Made by a program: the position numbers and the translations under genes
Shown here: positions 10,543 through 22,268 of the stretch, one piece after another
Layout of the letters: the number at the start of each line of letters is the position of its first letter
Position numbering within the stretch: the first letter of the stretch is position 1
The notes under the pieces: generated by a model
What the model saw: only the letters and a program-made list of their open reading frames with translations
The model's database searches: none
Told to the model about the DNA's origin: nothing
Source of the DNA: Neolentinus lepideus HHB14362 ss-1
Lineage: Eukaryota; Basidiomycota; Agaricomycetes; Gloeophyllales; Gloeophyllaceae
Assembly: GCA_001632425.1 (NCBI GenBank)
Contig: KV425648.1
Coordinates: forward strand, 1-64,000
Length of the DNA stretch: 64,000 nt
Direction of reading: 5' to 3'

Positions 10543-11151
10543 TTACGCAGAATCATCTTCGGGCGACCACCGTTCCTCTTCGCGCACCAGTCGCATCCAG
10601 TAAAGGTGCTCGCTAACCTCGTCCCACAGCGCCGGCTGTCCGTCCTCATCGGAACCCTCAATGCAGGTGAGTCTAGGAAATATTCTAGATAGAAGGATGG
10701 CAACAGGATTTGGGGTAGTGATCTTCGAAAATCCCAATTCAAGCATGCCGAGGCTTTCGCAGAAGATGTCACGTTCTTCGCGTGTCGGAAGGACATACTG
10801 ATCCATGCTGGCATCGACAGCAATGTTCAATTGCCCAAGATCCGGGCAATGTTTTGCTATATTTATAAGACTCATCAACTTGAAGTTTGTGTCCCGCGAC
10901 CGCGAATAAAGGCCTAGTTTAAGAACTTGCAGATGGGGCCAGGCGACGATGATATCGCCTAGTCCTTCATCATTTCCAGCAACCGTCAGAGTGTGGGCAC
11001 CTATTTCAAGGTCTTGAAGGGCCGGAAATGAGTGAGCAGGAATGACGGGAAGAGAACCGTCTTCCCCGAATAGCGGTTGAATCATAATATCGAAAGTTTG
11101 GAGATTTGGGAGAAGTGCAAGTTTCGCCAAGTCTTTCATCGCTATAGGCAT
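10543..11151 (-). pseudogene. C-terminal fragment of an F-box/LRR-like protein
   Basis: An open frame of 202 codons has the leucine-rich texture of the C-terminal half of mushroom F-box proteins (LQTFDI, LQDLEIG, LQVLKLGLYS, LGQLNIAV, LGMLELGF) and ends naturally. There is no F-box motif and no plausible upstream exon between 11152 and 11679. The simplest reading is a truncated relic. The alternative is a short stand-alone gene starting at 11151. It is not closely similar to F-box A or B elsewhere in the window. Confidence 0.45.
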
Positions 11152-11670
11152 CGACGCGAGTCAGCTGTGTAGATCACTGCTGCGGTAGATCTCCCGACGA
11201 AGACAGCCTTGCAGATCCCCGTGCCTATTTTTGTTAGGACGTGGTTAGGGTCGCAATCGTCATCGTCCTCTCAGAGGTCTTCATTGAATCACTACCCGCT
11301 TCACCCATTGCTTTGGGAAACTTGCAGCCCACTCAGAGGCATTGTCCCGGTCCGGAGATATACTTCCTGTTCGCTCAAACACTACTCCCACCGGGACGTC
11401 AAACTAAGTTCCAAATGGAACTATAGCGGTCGTGTGCATACCTGTGGCGCATATAGTGAGGGCCTTAGGGCGAATTCAAACCTCCGTCTAGTCTGTGTTC
11501 TCTCGATTCACTCGTCCTTATCTTCCCTCGGTCTCTCACATGACGCTCTTCACGTCCGGCGTGTCTCCGTCTACCACTAACCCCGCTCGATCGACTTTCC
11601 TAGCTCCCAACGGCCGCCAGATCTTAAACAACACGTCCGCGTGTGTCGAGGAGAATCGTGACGGATGCGC
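11152..11670. other. No gene seen
   Basis: Short random-looking frames only. This is the left host flank of the element at 11680-12787. Confidence 0.45.
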
Positions 11671-11679
11671 GCTCGAGAC

Positions 11680-11773
11680 TAGGCTCGTAACCATCCTCTC
11701 GTAGAGCGATTGGGGCAAAATCGCTCTAGAGAGGCTGGCGGATTTGGCGTGGGAATCAGGTTCACCCGGACTA
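11680..11773 (+). repeat. Left TIR with internal hairpin
   Basis: It contains a perfect 9-bp stem, AGAGCGATT ... AATCGCTCT around the GGGGCAA loop, extended by imperfect pairing of CTCTCGT with the AGAGAG side. The same hairpin is in the right TIR. Confidence 0.85.
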
Positions 11774-12693
11774 TCTCCTCATCCGAGGTATTTCCGAGGA
11801 TTGCCGGTGACATGCCGCTGACATAAGCTGCTAGACTCCCAGTCGGTTTGTAGTCGAGTAAGAAATGTTTGTAGTCTATTAGAAAAGTTTGTGGTTCTAA
11901 TACAAACTGTGTAGATGCACCACAGCAAGTGTCGCACCTCACGCGGCCTGACACGAGCTTAATGCATACCCGTTCTACTATATAGCTGTAAGATAATGGA
12001 AGAAGTGTATAAACTAGATAATAGAATCCTGAGGTGCAGTTTCTGGATCATGGAACTGCACACAGCTCGGAGTGTGTGGATTTTATGAATTATTGTGATA
12101 CATAGGGTAGAGATATATAAACGGTGGAATCATATAGTAGAGGTGTTGCTGGAGGTGTGAAGATGTCGTAAAAGCCGCAAGAGGCAACAATAATTGCAGA
12201 GCATAATAAAGGATTGGTGGGGCAGGCATGGTGTATCGACCCCGCAACCGCAAGTACTTACTCTGCTCGCCCCCAACCCCGCATGCCCCTCACACAAATC
12301 CCTAACCACCACCCGCCACCCAACTGCTCCTGCCCCACCGCCACCGGCTGCTCCCTCTGCATGTGTTGCTGTCATCTGGTATTGTACTAGATAGTTGTCG
12401 GTGATTTGAAGGGCTTGTATGTGAATCTGACATTCGAGAAGGCCTCCGAGGGACAATAAGTAGCACAGCAAAGAGATGTAGCAGCACAGACAAGAAGGCC
12501 TGGAGCACGAGTACGACCATGAGCGTGTGCGCGATTCTGCTAAGTCCGCGCGTACACAAGCGCGTTTGTATTGACTTGTATTGACTACAAATTGTTTGTT
12601 ACTAGATCTCGATTCTGGAACTCCGCCAGACTCAGATCAGCTCAGATCAACTCAGCTGTCAAAATATACGAGTCTGGCGGGCTAAAATAAAGT

Positions 12694-12787
12694 TAGTCCG
12701 GGTGAACCGAGTTCCCACGCCAAATCCGCCAGCCTCTCTAGAGCGATTTTGCCCCAATCGCTCTACGAGAGGGTGGTTACGAGCCTA
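12694..12787 (-). repeat. Right TIR with internal hairpin
   Basis: Inverted copy of 11680-11773 with a T/C change near the outer end and about three changes near the inner end. Confidence 0.85.
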
Positions 12788-12795
12788 GCTCGAGA

Positions 12796-15700
12796 CGGGT
12801 GTGGGTTTCGCCAACAGCACGACGGACAGTAGAATAGACGCACGGCGCCTCAGTTTTCAAGCCCCAATTAGGCTCAATACTCTTGGGCGCGGTGAATCCG
12901 GTATGTTCAGGCCTAACACGGACGTCAAATGAACGCGAACGCCTCGCTGGCATTGAAATTCCAGACCACGAACGCCAGCGAAACTGATCTCTCCCACTCC
13001 CATAGCGTCGCGAATAGTAGGCTCTTGCCGCGGTACTTTAGGTGCGCCAGGAAACCCTCCCGCAATCGCAAGTGCAGAAGTGACAAGGGTTCCCGCGATC
13101 CAATACCCTATAGATGGGCCGAGTTTTGCAACATATAAGGTGGACGCGAGGAGTTCTGCACCAGGCAAGACGGGCGCGAGTTCTGTAACAGACACGGTGG
13201 AGCGTTTCCTGCAGCTGCGAGGTGCTGATCCCTAGATCTTAGTCCTATCACGCGGGTGAGTGCTCAGACGTCCTCCCAAACTCCAACTCGTTGCATGCGT
13301 GCAGACGTCTGAGACGTTGGGTTCCGTGGTCATCGTTTACCGAACGAGCAGCATTCCCGCGCGTATATCACTCGAAAAGGCGAAAGATTCCTGCTTGGGT
13401 GGTGACTGGACCCCCAGTGGCGCTACTCGTTGTCCCCTTAATGCTATGGAGGGCGTGACGATCGGAAGAAGCGCTTGTGGAGAGGACGATGGCTGGTAGA
13501 TTCAGTCCGCGAAACGTGTCACAGATCTAGACAGCGTATCGCGTAGGGCAGGTGTGAGAGGGGCAGTAATGCTAGGATGCTGCGCGCTATGCCAGTGGGA
13601 CGTTCGTAAGTACATTCCGGAACGCCTGTGGTCGAACGTGGTTAGTCCTTGTGTGCGTAACGTACGGTTATGTGCTGTAGAATATCAACGCTGTCATGAG
13701 AGCCGTGTCGTGAAACACACCCTGAAAATGGCAGCGGTTAGGTGGCGATAGTAGCTGCTCTGACGTAAAATGCAAGGCGTGTAATGAACGCCTAGTCAAG
13801 GAAAGAAAGAAAGAAAGAAAGACACAGACGGAGCACGTCGTGAGCGCACCCAATGCAAGTAACCCACACCGTGCCACAACCAAACCACATCGCATAACTT
13901 GCTTCTACACAACATTGACAAGGAAAAGGGTGACCGGACAAGTCCAAAGAAATGTTTCTCGCGGTTCCGTGCCCCACTCTGACGGCGGCAACATAACTTG
14001 AAGTCGATGGAGAGGATGCATGGGGTTCCAAAACACCGACTTGAGGATCGTTTGAAGGGGAGAGCTTTGACGCGCTCGAGCGAGGTGAGACAGCATTCAC
14101 TACCGTCTTATTCTCCCTCTCACCGGAGGGGTACAAGTGCGAAAGTAAAACTTGGCGAACGTCAGCAAGTATCGTCGGTCACGACACGTACATATATTAA
14201 CCGCAAACGCAAGGAGATCACCGTGGCGAATACTTTAGAGCAGGTAAGGAGTGCCCAATACCATTTCGTGCCACGGCCTCGTTGTGCCACAGAAAGATCT
14301 TCGAGCCAATGCGGGACTTGTAGATAATCGAAGCGAACTGAATGAGACGCGAAAACGGGATGAAGAGGAGGAGGAGGCGAGTGATTATCTTTGTAATACC
14401 TCGTGCCACATCCTAACCAGAAACCATAGCGTGCCACAATAAGAAACTGCGTTCATCGAACCTGAAAGGCAACATCGTCTGCCACAAATCAAGGAGGTAT
14501 ATGTTTAACCCAACCCACACAGTTCGTACTTTCCTCACGCGCTTCCGCGTTCTGCCTGAAAGCCACTTTATCAGGAGGCGGAGTTTCGAGTGCAAGACAG
14601 CGCTCGTCGCCCCACTACCAACCGAAATCATGTCCACCTCTCGCTCGCTGGACATGGGGAGCCGGCACTTCGATTCCTGCTCGACTCAGACTCCGACTCC
14701 GACACAGACTGACGGCTGTAGCACTTTAGTCTTGCGGTGCTGTTGTTTTGACGAAACTAGTGTGTAGTTGATGTGGTGTCGCAAGTATGGCCGACGCCCT
14801 ACATGTTCGGGTCTCCAGAAGAATACGACTTCATGGGGCACCTATTGAGATCGTGTCATTGTCGCAGTGGCACTCAGCAAATCAAGTCTCTTACAATCTC
14901 TTACTCTATCGGCGTTGAGGAAGATATCAAGTGTCTACGCAAACAGCCGCGAACGTCACTTCAGTCTATTGACGAGTGGTGACAGGCTAATGAGGATGCA
15001 GGACCGAAGATGGTGTATGGCGTAAGATCTAGGGTGACGTACGTGAATGGTGGAGAAAAAGGCGTATTATAGAGTAGCTTTCATTTTATTCCACTTTCAT
15101 TTTATTCCAATAATCAATTAGATCGCGGCCCAAATATATTGATGGCGAATGGTGCTCACATGCTAAATAGTCCGGCTTTCAGAGACAACTCAAAATCCCG
15201 GTGCAGAGAGAAAGGACATCATCAAACTGCGCAGGTCGAAGCTCTGGGAGAAGATTTCAATCAGTCAACCAGTACTAGCATCGAGATCGGAGAAACTTGC
15301 TAACGTACTTGCAATGGCCACAGATGCGCATGTTAATCTCTTTCTGTGCGTATGAGTAAGGCCAGCAAACCACCCGCAGAATGGCGATCAAGTGATGCAA
15401 TTTCAGTCACGGGAGTTAGAATACACTTGAGAGCAGGTTCCTAGATCCCTCAGCGAGTTGGATCCCGTTCGGAATCTAACAAGACTGTTTAAGTACCGTG
15501 GCAGCCTACAATAACATGACGACCTTACAATATCTAGGGCTCTTGGGCTCTACGCAGAAGACGACGGAGACTTGGAGGAATGCATCCCGACTCTCGCATT
15601 GATTCAGGTGCGCTCTAGACCAGAGGCAGAGATCTGACGAGATGAGTGAAATCAGACTTTTTCGCTGAATCATCTGGTGGCGGATACGGATACACAGACA

Positions 15701-16520
15701 CTGCACTGCCGGAGAACGACGGATTAGTTGAGTTTCCATGAGTACTTCCCGCTCTTTTCACAATAGCATCATCCAGATACGTGCCGGAATAAACCTGTGA
15801 CCGTCAGTTTTACCGAACGCAAGCGGTTGTAGAATTCTACACCGAGGCCATTCCCAATAAGCGACATGTGCTTAGGCGATGACTGTGGATATTTCCCTTA
15901 AGACACAGAGGTTATATGATTGCCGCGGAGATGTGATACAACGGGATAAACGTACTATCTCCCTTCCCACAGCTGTCGATCGATGGGATAGAGCTTAAAG
16001 CAATACGTCCATGAAGTGGCATACATACACTAGGGAGTATAAGTAAGGAATGAGAAGGAGGAACAAGAGCGTACTCGACGTCGGAATGGCGCAGTGCCAG
16101 GTCATTCCGCATGAATATGTCGTATAAATCAAAGAAAATCGATGCAGATTAACATCGGCCACATAACCATATAGCCTTGCAACCTGTTGCACCGTCCAAA
16201 TCACAGTCTTTGATATAAGCTCTCTGAATTGAACAGGGAGGTCTTTGGACGAGTCGGGAATCCGGTCGGAAGAGGGATACAACACGAGTAAAGAGAATTG
16301 TTTTATCGGAGGGATGGTGAGCCGAAGGACAGATATGAGAAAGGAATTCTGGACCTGCACGGAACGAAGTGTGGAGATCAGCTTTCGTATAAACAGAACA
16401 TTCAAAGATGATAAAGGGGGAGGTATACTGACCAGATATGGACTTCTCCCTTGCCGACCGAGATGCGTTCAGATGCCTCACATGCGAGTCTTGCAGAGCT
16501 GAGAGCGCACCTGTCTCACA
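12796..16520. other. Gene-poor stretch, no supported gene
   Basis: Several open frames of 60-140 codons occur on both strands but none has a recognisable domain, and none extends through plausible splice sites. The frame 12857-13195 (-) is moderately hydrophobic and is the least bad candidate. A GAAA microsatellite is at about 13798-13821, and TTTCATTTTATTCCA occurs twice in tandem at about 15077-15110. The stretch may be degenerate transposon DNA. Confidence 0.45.
13798..13821 (+). repeat. (GAAA)n microsatellite
   Basis: About five GAAA units within a gene-poor region. Confidence 0.85.
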
Positions 16521-16902
16521 TCGTTCCAGCCTACCACACGAGCGTATTTTCTGCATCTATGATGCGCCGGTGGTATTGAGGTAATTTTCAAATGAAGCTG
16601 CACTGAATTTACTCAACGGAAGGTTCAGAAGCCAGAAATGTGCGGGTGCGGACAAACGGCACAAAAGGCGTGGGAAATATGGCGGTGGGCTTCTGGCAGT
16701 TCGACTCACCTCTGCCACAATACACTTCCTCTCATCGCGACTCTTCACTGCCGAGATCTTTCTACGATGAATGAATTCAGTACAGACAACACAATCATCA
16801 GGGCGAATAGCATTACAAACGTGAGTAATCTCGTTATGAACCTTCGTGCCACAGTTCTGAGAGGTGGCCGTGAAGACCGGCCCATATCCAACTACGCGAC
16901 TC

Positions 16903-18522
16903 ATGGCACACGGTCGATCCACTGACAAGCTCCCCGTCGAGATTCTCCTGAAGATTATGAGACTTTACATTGAAGATATATCAGAAACTGAGCCACACCC
17001 CCATCACTACAGATGGCTTCAAATTACACATGTTTGTCGACGATGGAGGGATGCCGCCCTTGAAGATCTTGCCTTCTGGCAGAAGATATCTCTCTACAAT
17101 ATGGACGTGGCCGAGGCACTTGTCAAACGCACCTTGAAAGGTACTGGCGAAGAGGCTCGCCAGACGTCGCTCTCGATAGAAGGAAGAGTACCAACGGGAG
17201 ATCGAGAAACACGACGGAAGCTGGACCTCATAGCAGGAAATGCGGCAAGAATCAGTTCTCTGGACCTCACTGCGTCAACAGACTTCTTCTTGTGTCTTGG
17301 ACAGCAAAGTGGCTCTCGCATGGCTCAATTGCGAGAGTTGATCCTGGAAAGGGAGGTGGACAACCATGCCGGAGGTACCGATGACGACCAGCTGCTTGAT
17401 GTGTTTCTGGGGTCACCACTGACGAAGCTCCTTCTGCGAAACTTCGCAGTTCCCGTCTTCGAGCCGTTGCTCTCGTCCACGATCAGGAACCTCGCCCTCG
17501 ACGGCGAATACCTAGAAGTAACAACCGAAGAGGTCCTGATGACTCTGAGTAAACTCCCAGAGCTGCGCTACCTGTGCATCAATGCTTCCTTTGGCCGTTC
17601 GATGGCGGCGGTGGCTGCAGTTGATCCCGCGGCCACCATCAAGCTTCTTGCATTGGAGGAGCTGCAATTGACAGTCAACAGCATAGAGGATGCCAAGTTC
17701 CTCACCTCAATTGACGCACCGCACCTACGATATGCAGAGTTCGACGTTGACTGCACGGAGGAAGACAACATACAGCCAGCCATTCAGTTGATCGCCCCAC
17801 TTCTTCGCAAACTAAGCGCTCGTGGACTTTGTCGGGCAGCACAATTTGAAGCGCCTAACTTCGACTGCCTTGATATCAAGTTTGCGAAGGGCCTACCCAC
17901 CCCTCTGACCACATCACCACAGGAGGAAGGGCTTCATATCACATTGAAGAATCTTCCATGGCCATCATTGAACAAAGCTTTACATGCGATGAAGGTCCAT
18001 TTCAAGTATCCGCTAAAGGCTATTGAGGACCTAATAATCGTGGACGGAAAGTATGATTACTGCGCATGTCCAGCCTGGTACATGATGTTCGCACGCATGC
18101 ATGGCGTCCAGACACTCCGTCTGCAGGGACGAGCAATCGACACGATGCGATATGGGCTTGGCTTTGACACACAGAAAGGCACCTACCGTATCCTCTTTCC
18201 AGTCCTCCGGAAAGTCATCCTAGACTCGGTTCAATTCCGCCCGCCTCAACCTCAAAGCGGAACTCCTTTTATCCAGGACCTACTGAGATCATTTCAGCAT
18301 CGTGCAGACGCACAATCCATCAATGAACTAACCATATTACGCGCCGTCGATCTTCGTCAAAGAGATATCGCCAGATTGCGCACCATGGGATCAATAGGAG
18401 CGGTAACATGGGATGAGGATAATAAGGGATCCTCAAAGTCCAAGAGAAAGAGGTCGGATCCGGAGGAACATTCACCTCATTCCAGGGGAAGAAAGGCACC
18501 AAGGAGGGTGTTGTGTGATTAA
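16903..18522 (+). CDS. F-box protein A, left-arm copy
   Basis: Open frame of 539 residues from the ATG at 16903. That ATG is chosen because the right-arm copy starts at the same codon (MA.GR.TDKLPVEILLKIM), although the frame is open slightly further upstream. The N-terminal F-box is DKLPVEILLKIM...ITHVCRRWRDAALEDLAFW (about residues 7-55). The rest is Leu-rich repeat-like with a Lys/Arg/Ser-rich tail. F-box proteins dock to Skp1 in SCF ubiquitin ligases and pick substrates with the C-terminal part. Conserved upstream sequence (16775-16863) shared with the right copy may hold a short leader exon starting ATGAATGAATTC. Most residues are identical to the inverted copy at 41507-43117. No internal stops, so probably functional. 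Confidence 0.85.
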   Translation: MAHGRSTDKLPVEILLKIMRLYIEDISETEPHPHHYRWLQITHVCRRWRDAALEDLAFWQKISLYNMDVAEALVKRTLKGTGEEARQTSLSIEGRVPTGDRETRRKLDLIAGNAARISSLDLTASTDFFLCLGQQSGSRMAQLRELILEREVDNHAGGTDDDQLLDVFLGSPLTKLLLRNFAVPVFEPLLSSTIRNLALDGEYLEVTTEEVLMTLSKLPELRYLCINASFGRSMAAVAAVDPAATIKLLALEELQLTVNSIEDAKFLTSIDAPHLRYAEFDVDCTEEDNIQPAIQLIAPLLRKLSARGLCRAAQFEAPNFDCLDIKFAKGLPTPLTTSPQEEGLHITLKNLPWPSLNKALHAMKVHFKYPLKAIEDLIIVDGKYDYCACPAWYMMFARMHGVQTLRLQGRAIDTMRYGLGFDTQKGTYRILFPVLRKVILDSVQFRPPQPQSGTPFIQDLLRSFQHRADAQSINELTILRAVDLRQRDIARLRTMGSIGAVTWDEDNKGSSKSKRKRSDPEEHSPHSRGRKAPRRVLCD

Positions 18523-18861
18523 TACTGTACATATGCCGAAGGAGGTCAGAGCAACCTGTACTGCCGTCGCAGACAAGACGCAAATAAATTCGAGCGAATA
18601 ATACACATCAATGCCGTAAACAACCACAAATAGCAAAGTGGCGCGACGAACTTGCACCATAATGAACATACCCTTGCGTTCAGCTCGCATTCAAACCATT
18701 CAGTAATGTAACATACAACCTCATCCAAAGCGGAAAAAGTGAGAGCGGGACTAGCACGCACGTCACTACATGATATACTATTTTTCTTCTCATTTTTCTT
18801 CCGGGTTCCTACGGCATTTCTCCACTAATCTACCAACAGAAGAGCTGAGCGTCTTCTTCGG
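18523..18861. other. Intergenic, shared between arms
   Basis: 3' region between F-box A and the AA9 relic. The right arm has a matching stretch at about 41130-41500. No gene is seen. Confidence 0.5.
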
Positions 18862-19783
18862 TTAGTTACTGGGCCAGATAGCATGGTTGGGGATTGGATA
18901 AGTAGTGGTGCCGTCTGTAGGAGCATCGTACATCATTTCGAGCACGAGAAACACAAGAAGAAGGTTACGCACTGTAAGCATTGAAGGCAATACTAGACTG
19001 GGGAGGAGTGTAAGCTCCGGGAAGCGGAACTCTTCGTGCCTGAGCTGGTAAATTGAACCTGGAAGCAGTTCGTGTAGAACCGTGCACCTAGGTAGGTCTG
19101 CGCCGAATGCAAAGTGATGCTGTATCAACGAATACTCATCACATACCAGAGACTAGGACAAGATACACATCTAGTAGCGAACGAGCTAATGCCCCAGAGC
19201 AAGGGAGAAAGGGATAATGATGGTCCAGGTACTGCCCTGCGCAGACAGCGCCGCAGCTAACGTCCCGTCAGACTCCCCGCCCTTGTCGATCTTGAACCAG
19301 ATCTTGTCAGCGCTGGTTGGCTTGTAGCTGGTAATGAAGATAGGTGATCACGGAACCCTGAAATGGTCGTCAGTGAAACAAGGTCAGCATCACGTAAATG
19401 TGCTTCAAATATCCAGAAACACTCACGACGAGTGAAGAGCGCCAGATGGTCCAGCGGAAATCGTACCCCAACGGAGCAGACACTACAAGGGGAGCAGGTG
19501 GAGCCTTTGCCTCCAGAACCGTTGCACTGGATATTATGCAGTCATATGTCTACAGTGAACGAACGCAGGTCCGTGAACACTTGTACTCGAGCAGAGTCGC
19601 GTCAGCGACTGGACCATTGCTCTGGATGGGAACTTCGATACGATGCGGGTCCCGTACGAGTCCTGGTCCAGAAAGTATTCAGTGCAGACGGTGCCATCGA
19701 CGTTCAAAGCGTCAATATAGCCATGAGTTGCACGCTGATGGCACAGGCAACAACGACGAGGAGCGCGTTCAAGAACGAGACCA
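18862..19783 (-). pseudogene. AA9 (GH61) lytic polysaccharide monooxygenase relic, left arm
   Basis: Read right to left, the translated pieces follow AA9 order. A hydrophobic leader (SFLNALLVVVAC) begins at 19783, where the start codon is GTG instead of ATG. Then come HGYIDALNVDGT with the His that would be residue 1 of the mature copper enzyme, DKIWFKIDKGG with TWTIIIP, a damaged Q-x-Y region, and the C-terminal signature APTDGTTTYPIPNHAIWP. These pieces sit in different frames with stops, for example a stop where the family reads PG-x-Y-L. AA9 enzymes oxidatively cleave cellulose outside the cell. The gene is dead in this arm and, independently, in the other arm (40260-41126). Confidence 0.75.
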
Positions 19784-19896
19784 CTTCTGCTGAACGAAAG
19801 CTAATTGTGGCCAAGTAACGTGGACCCAATGAGGAGCAGGTGTCGCTCGACAACATACTTATATGTGATCCAATGTTGATTGTGTGGTTCCGGGCG

Positions 19897-21356
19897 CTAG
19901 AGCGTCTGAACGTAGGTCCCAGGAGGACTCTGGTCTCGCGAGATGGTACACATCACATTTTCGTTATTTCTTAGTGAGGGTCCGCTGCTATTTTCGCGAG
20001 ATTCACACAATATTGGGGCGAGATTTTGTGAGGAGCAGTAGACAACGGAAGATTTCATTTGATATCGTTGAGACCTCGTAGCACACGGAAGCAGATGAAG
20101 CAACGCCGTCCACCGGGAGAATACCAGAGATGCTATTAATGCCTTGGGAATGATCCATTGCCAGTATGACCAGTAGCGTTCGGGAAAAAATGCCCAGCTC
20201 AGTAACTTACTCGTAACTTACTCCGAGGTCCTCAGAGGTATTGTTTACCTATGTAACTTACAGTAAGTTACCTGCGCGGTAAATTACCGTAAAAAAAGTA
20301 AAAAAAGGTAAGAAAAGGTAAGAAACTGTCAAAAATGGTAAATAAGCCAAAAACGCTGCTACAACCAGCTCAAAGCACTGTCCTCGTCAATGACGGGCAT
20401 TGGCCAATCAATCAGGTCTCGGACGCTGATGTGAGAGGGTGGCAATATTTGCGGGACTATCGTCGGGGGGATGACAAGCTTTATATACATAGACTGAGAT
20501 TACTTAGTGTGTCGACAAGTTTGTGCCTATTTCCTCGCCAATAGTAACATCAGTATGCAAAATGTTGTCCATGGTTTGAGAGGAGACAAATCAGAGGATT
20601 GTCTCTGTTCTCTGCTTGCCATGGTCGGTTAATTTGGTTGCTCAATTATCCATCTGCTACGCAGCTACGCCTAGGCGTCATATATTCAACATCGCAAATG
20701 TGCCGTTTTAAGTTTACAGACACCGTCTATTGTATGCTACAGCTGTTAGAACTTAGGCTGGAACCAGGCCGGATTTGATGCGACTCTAGATCTCGTCCTT
20801 GGAAACCCGTGAACAATAACTTACTCTACTTACATCGGTCCCTGTAACTTACTGTAACTTACCGGTAACTTACCAGTTATTTACCTCCCGGTAACTTACC
20901 ACCGAATTTCTTCCGGAACGCTAATGACCAGTAGAGACAAGGCGCCCGAACAGGAGTGTGACTTCTCCGAAACCAAGAGAAAAGAGACGATGTTTTCCAA
21001 ATCCAAGGCCAGGACAAATACTCGACAGCGTGTGACATACCTGGAGCTGAGAGACCGAGACTGCTGATGATTGAGCCGACAATCCCAGGAGGCAGTCTCA
21101 TCGCTCCGCGGATGATGCGATATTGACCCTGGGGCAACTTGTGGGCCAGTGAGACCGGAAGATGCCGTCTAACTGCAACGTTCAAGCCGTTCATTGTCCG
21201 CTTGTAGGTCTGCTCCAACTGCTCGCTGCACTCAAGTCGTGATATCCGTGATACGATGGTGGTTTTAGGGTGCTGAATGAAAATCTTTGCTTCGTTTCTT
21301 TGCCCCAATGGATTAGCTAGAGGTAAGTACGGTGTTTGCAAATCTTCTCCCGGCAT
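19897..21356 (-). pseudogene. Unknown ORF X, left arm, interrupted by a MITE
   Basis: Starting at 21356 the frame opens MPGEDLQTPYLPLANP and runs to 20932, where a 750-bp element plus its 8-bp target duplication interrupts it. Beyond the element the same reading frame continues to the stop at 19897. The 758 inserted nucleotides exactly account for the frame difference, so the uninterrupted ORF was 233 codons. No domain is recognised. The second half is hydrophobic (WQWIIPKALIASLVFSRW), possibly one membrane segment. The right arm keeps most of this frame (39792-40145), which argues for a real former gene. Confidence 0.6.
20174..20923. mobile_element. 750-bp MITE with GTAACTTAC arrays, 8-bp target duplication
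   Basis: Imperfect TIRs TAGCGTTCGGGAA (left) and TAGCGTTCCGGAA (right, complement) are flanked by the octamer ATGACCAG at 20166-20173 and 20924-20931. Both subterminal zones (20210-20300 and 20820-20900) are packed with the near-palindromes GTAACTTAC/GTAAGTTAC. No transposase is encoded. The 8-bp duplication and TAGCG terminus fit hAT-type ends. The corresponding site in the right arm (about 39901-39908) lacks the element, confirming the boundaries. Confidence 0.9.
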
Positions 21357-22268
21357 CGTTGCGCTACTAACATTGGCCAGTCAGATCTAGAGGCATAGTA
21401 TCCCTTGTTCGGCCTTGTACTGAGCTACATTGAATATATACACTTGATCTGCTCTGGATCATATCGCGATGATCAGACGAGAGTCCATAGTTTGTTCCTT
21501 TCACCATTCATCTTTTCCCAAGTCCACTCGATTAACACATCGCAGGCGTAAAACGGCCCCTTCACATTCCTTTGCATACAAGTGAGGCGTGATACATTCT
21601 TATTGCTCTCCCCTACACGGCGCTTGAAGGAGTTTCAGGTATCCCAAATGCGGACTCAAGAGGGCACGGCCAAGCAGAAATGCAGAGGAGAAGCGAACTC
21701 GCCGCTTCTCCGTCGGCCTATAAAACCCGGTAAATATCATATTGGGTCTCTCCCCACCTTCTCATTCGTGATCTACCATGGCCCACCATTAGAGTCAAAC
21801 AGCTCCATGTTCCTCTGCGAGTCATTGACATCATCCGATATATTGACCGCTGTAGGGTCCGTCATGATCGATTCTATGTGAAGGTATCCCCTGTGGGAAG
21901 ACGTAGGTGCTGGGGCTGACTATAGACGGTTTGTGAGACTCTTTCTGGCTACAATATGGTGACAATGATTGATAGTTGAGATTATCCTCCATGCGACGCA
22001 GACAGTCTAGCTGCATCGATTCCGCAATGAATTAACTAGAGTGAAGGCGGCACTCTGGGCTTCCACCCATGCGACAACTCCAGCATATATATTCAATGTG
22101 GCAACTCTTCCATTGAGGTGGCTATTCAGTCCCCTGTGATCCAAAACGCCACGAGTTGTACATTCATCCGGTATTTATACACTACGCTATTTGATAACAA
22201 TCCCAGTATACTCTATGACATGGAAAGTACAACACTTCAGCAGTCTCCGGCAGCAGCACCGCCTAGGA
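21357..22268. other. Intergenic, shared between arms
   Basis: It matches 37466-38395 in inverted orientation with high similarity, including GAGAGTCCATAGTTTGTTCC near 21480. No coding frame is conserved between the two copies, so I see no gene. Confidence 0.55.

Larger units (their letters stand above)
11680..12787. mobile_element. 1.1-kb non-autonomous TIR element, 8-bp target duplication
   Basis: The ends are 94-bp inverted repeats (11680-11773 and 12694-12787) differing at only a few positions, both beginning TAGGCTCGTAACC. The flanking octamer GCTCGAGA is present at 11671-11678 and 12788-12795, with one extra C at the left junction. Internal frames encode nothing recognisable, so it would depend on a transposase elsewhere. 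Eight-bp target duplications are typical of the hAT superfamily, but I found no transposase to confirm that assignment. Confidence 0.85.

Noticed and set aside
12857..13195. 112-codon reverse frame, hydrophobic
   Set aside because: No domain, no splice context and isolated in a gene-poor stretch; too weak to list as a gene.
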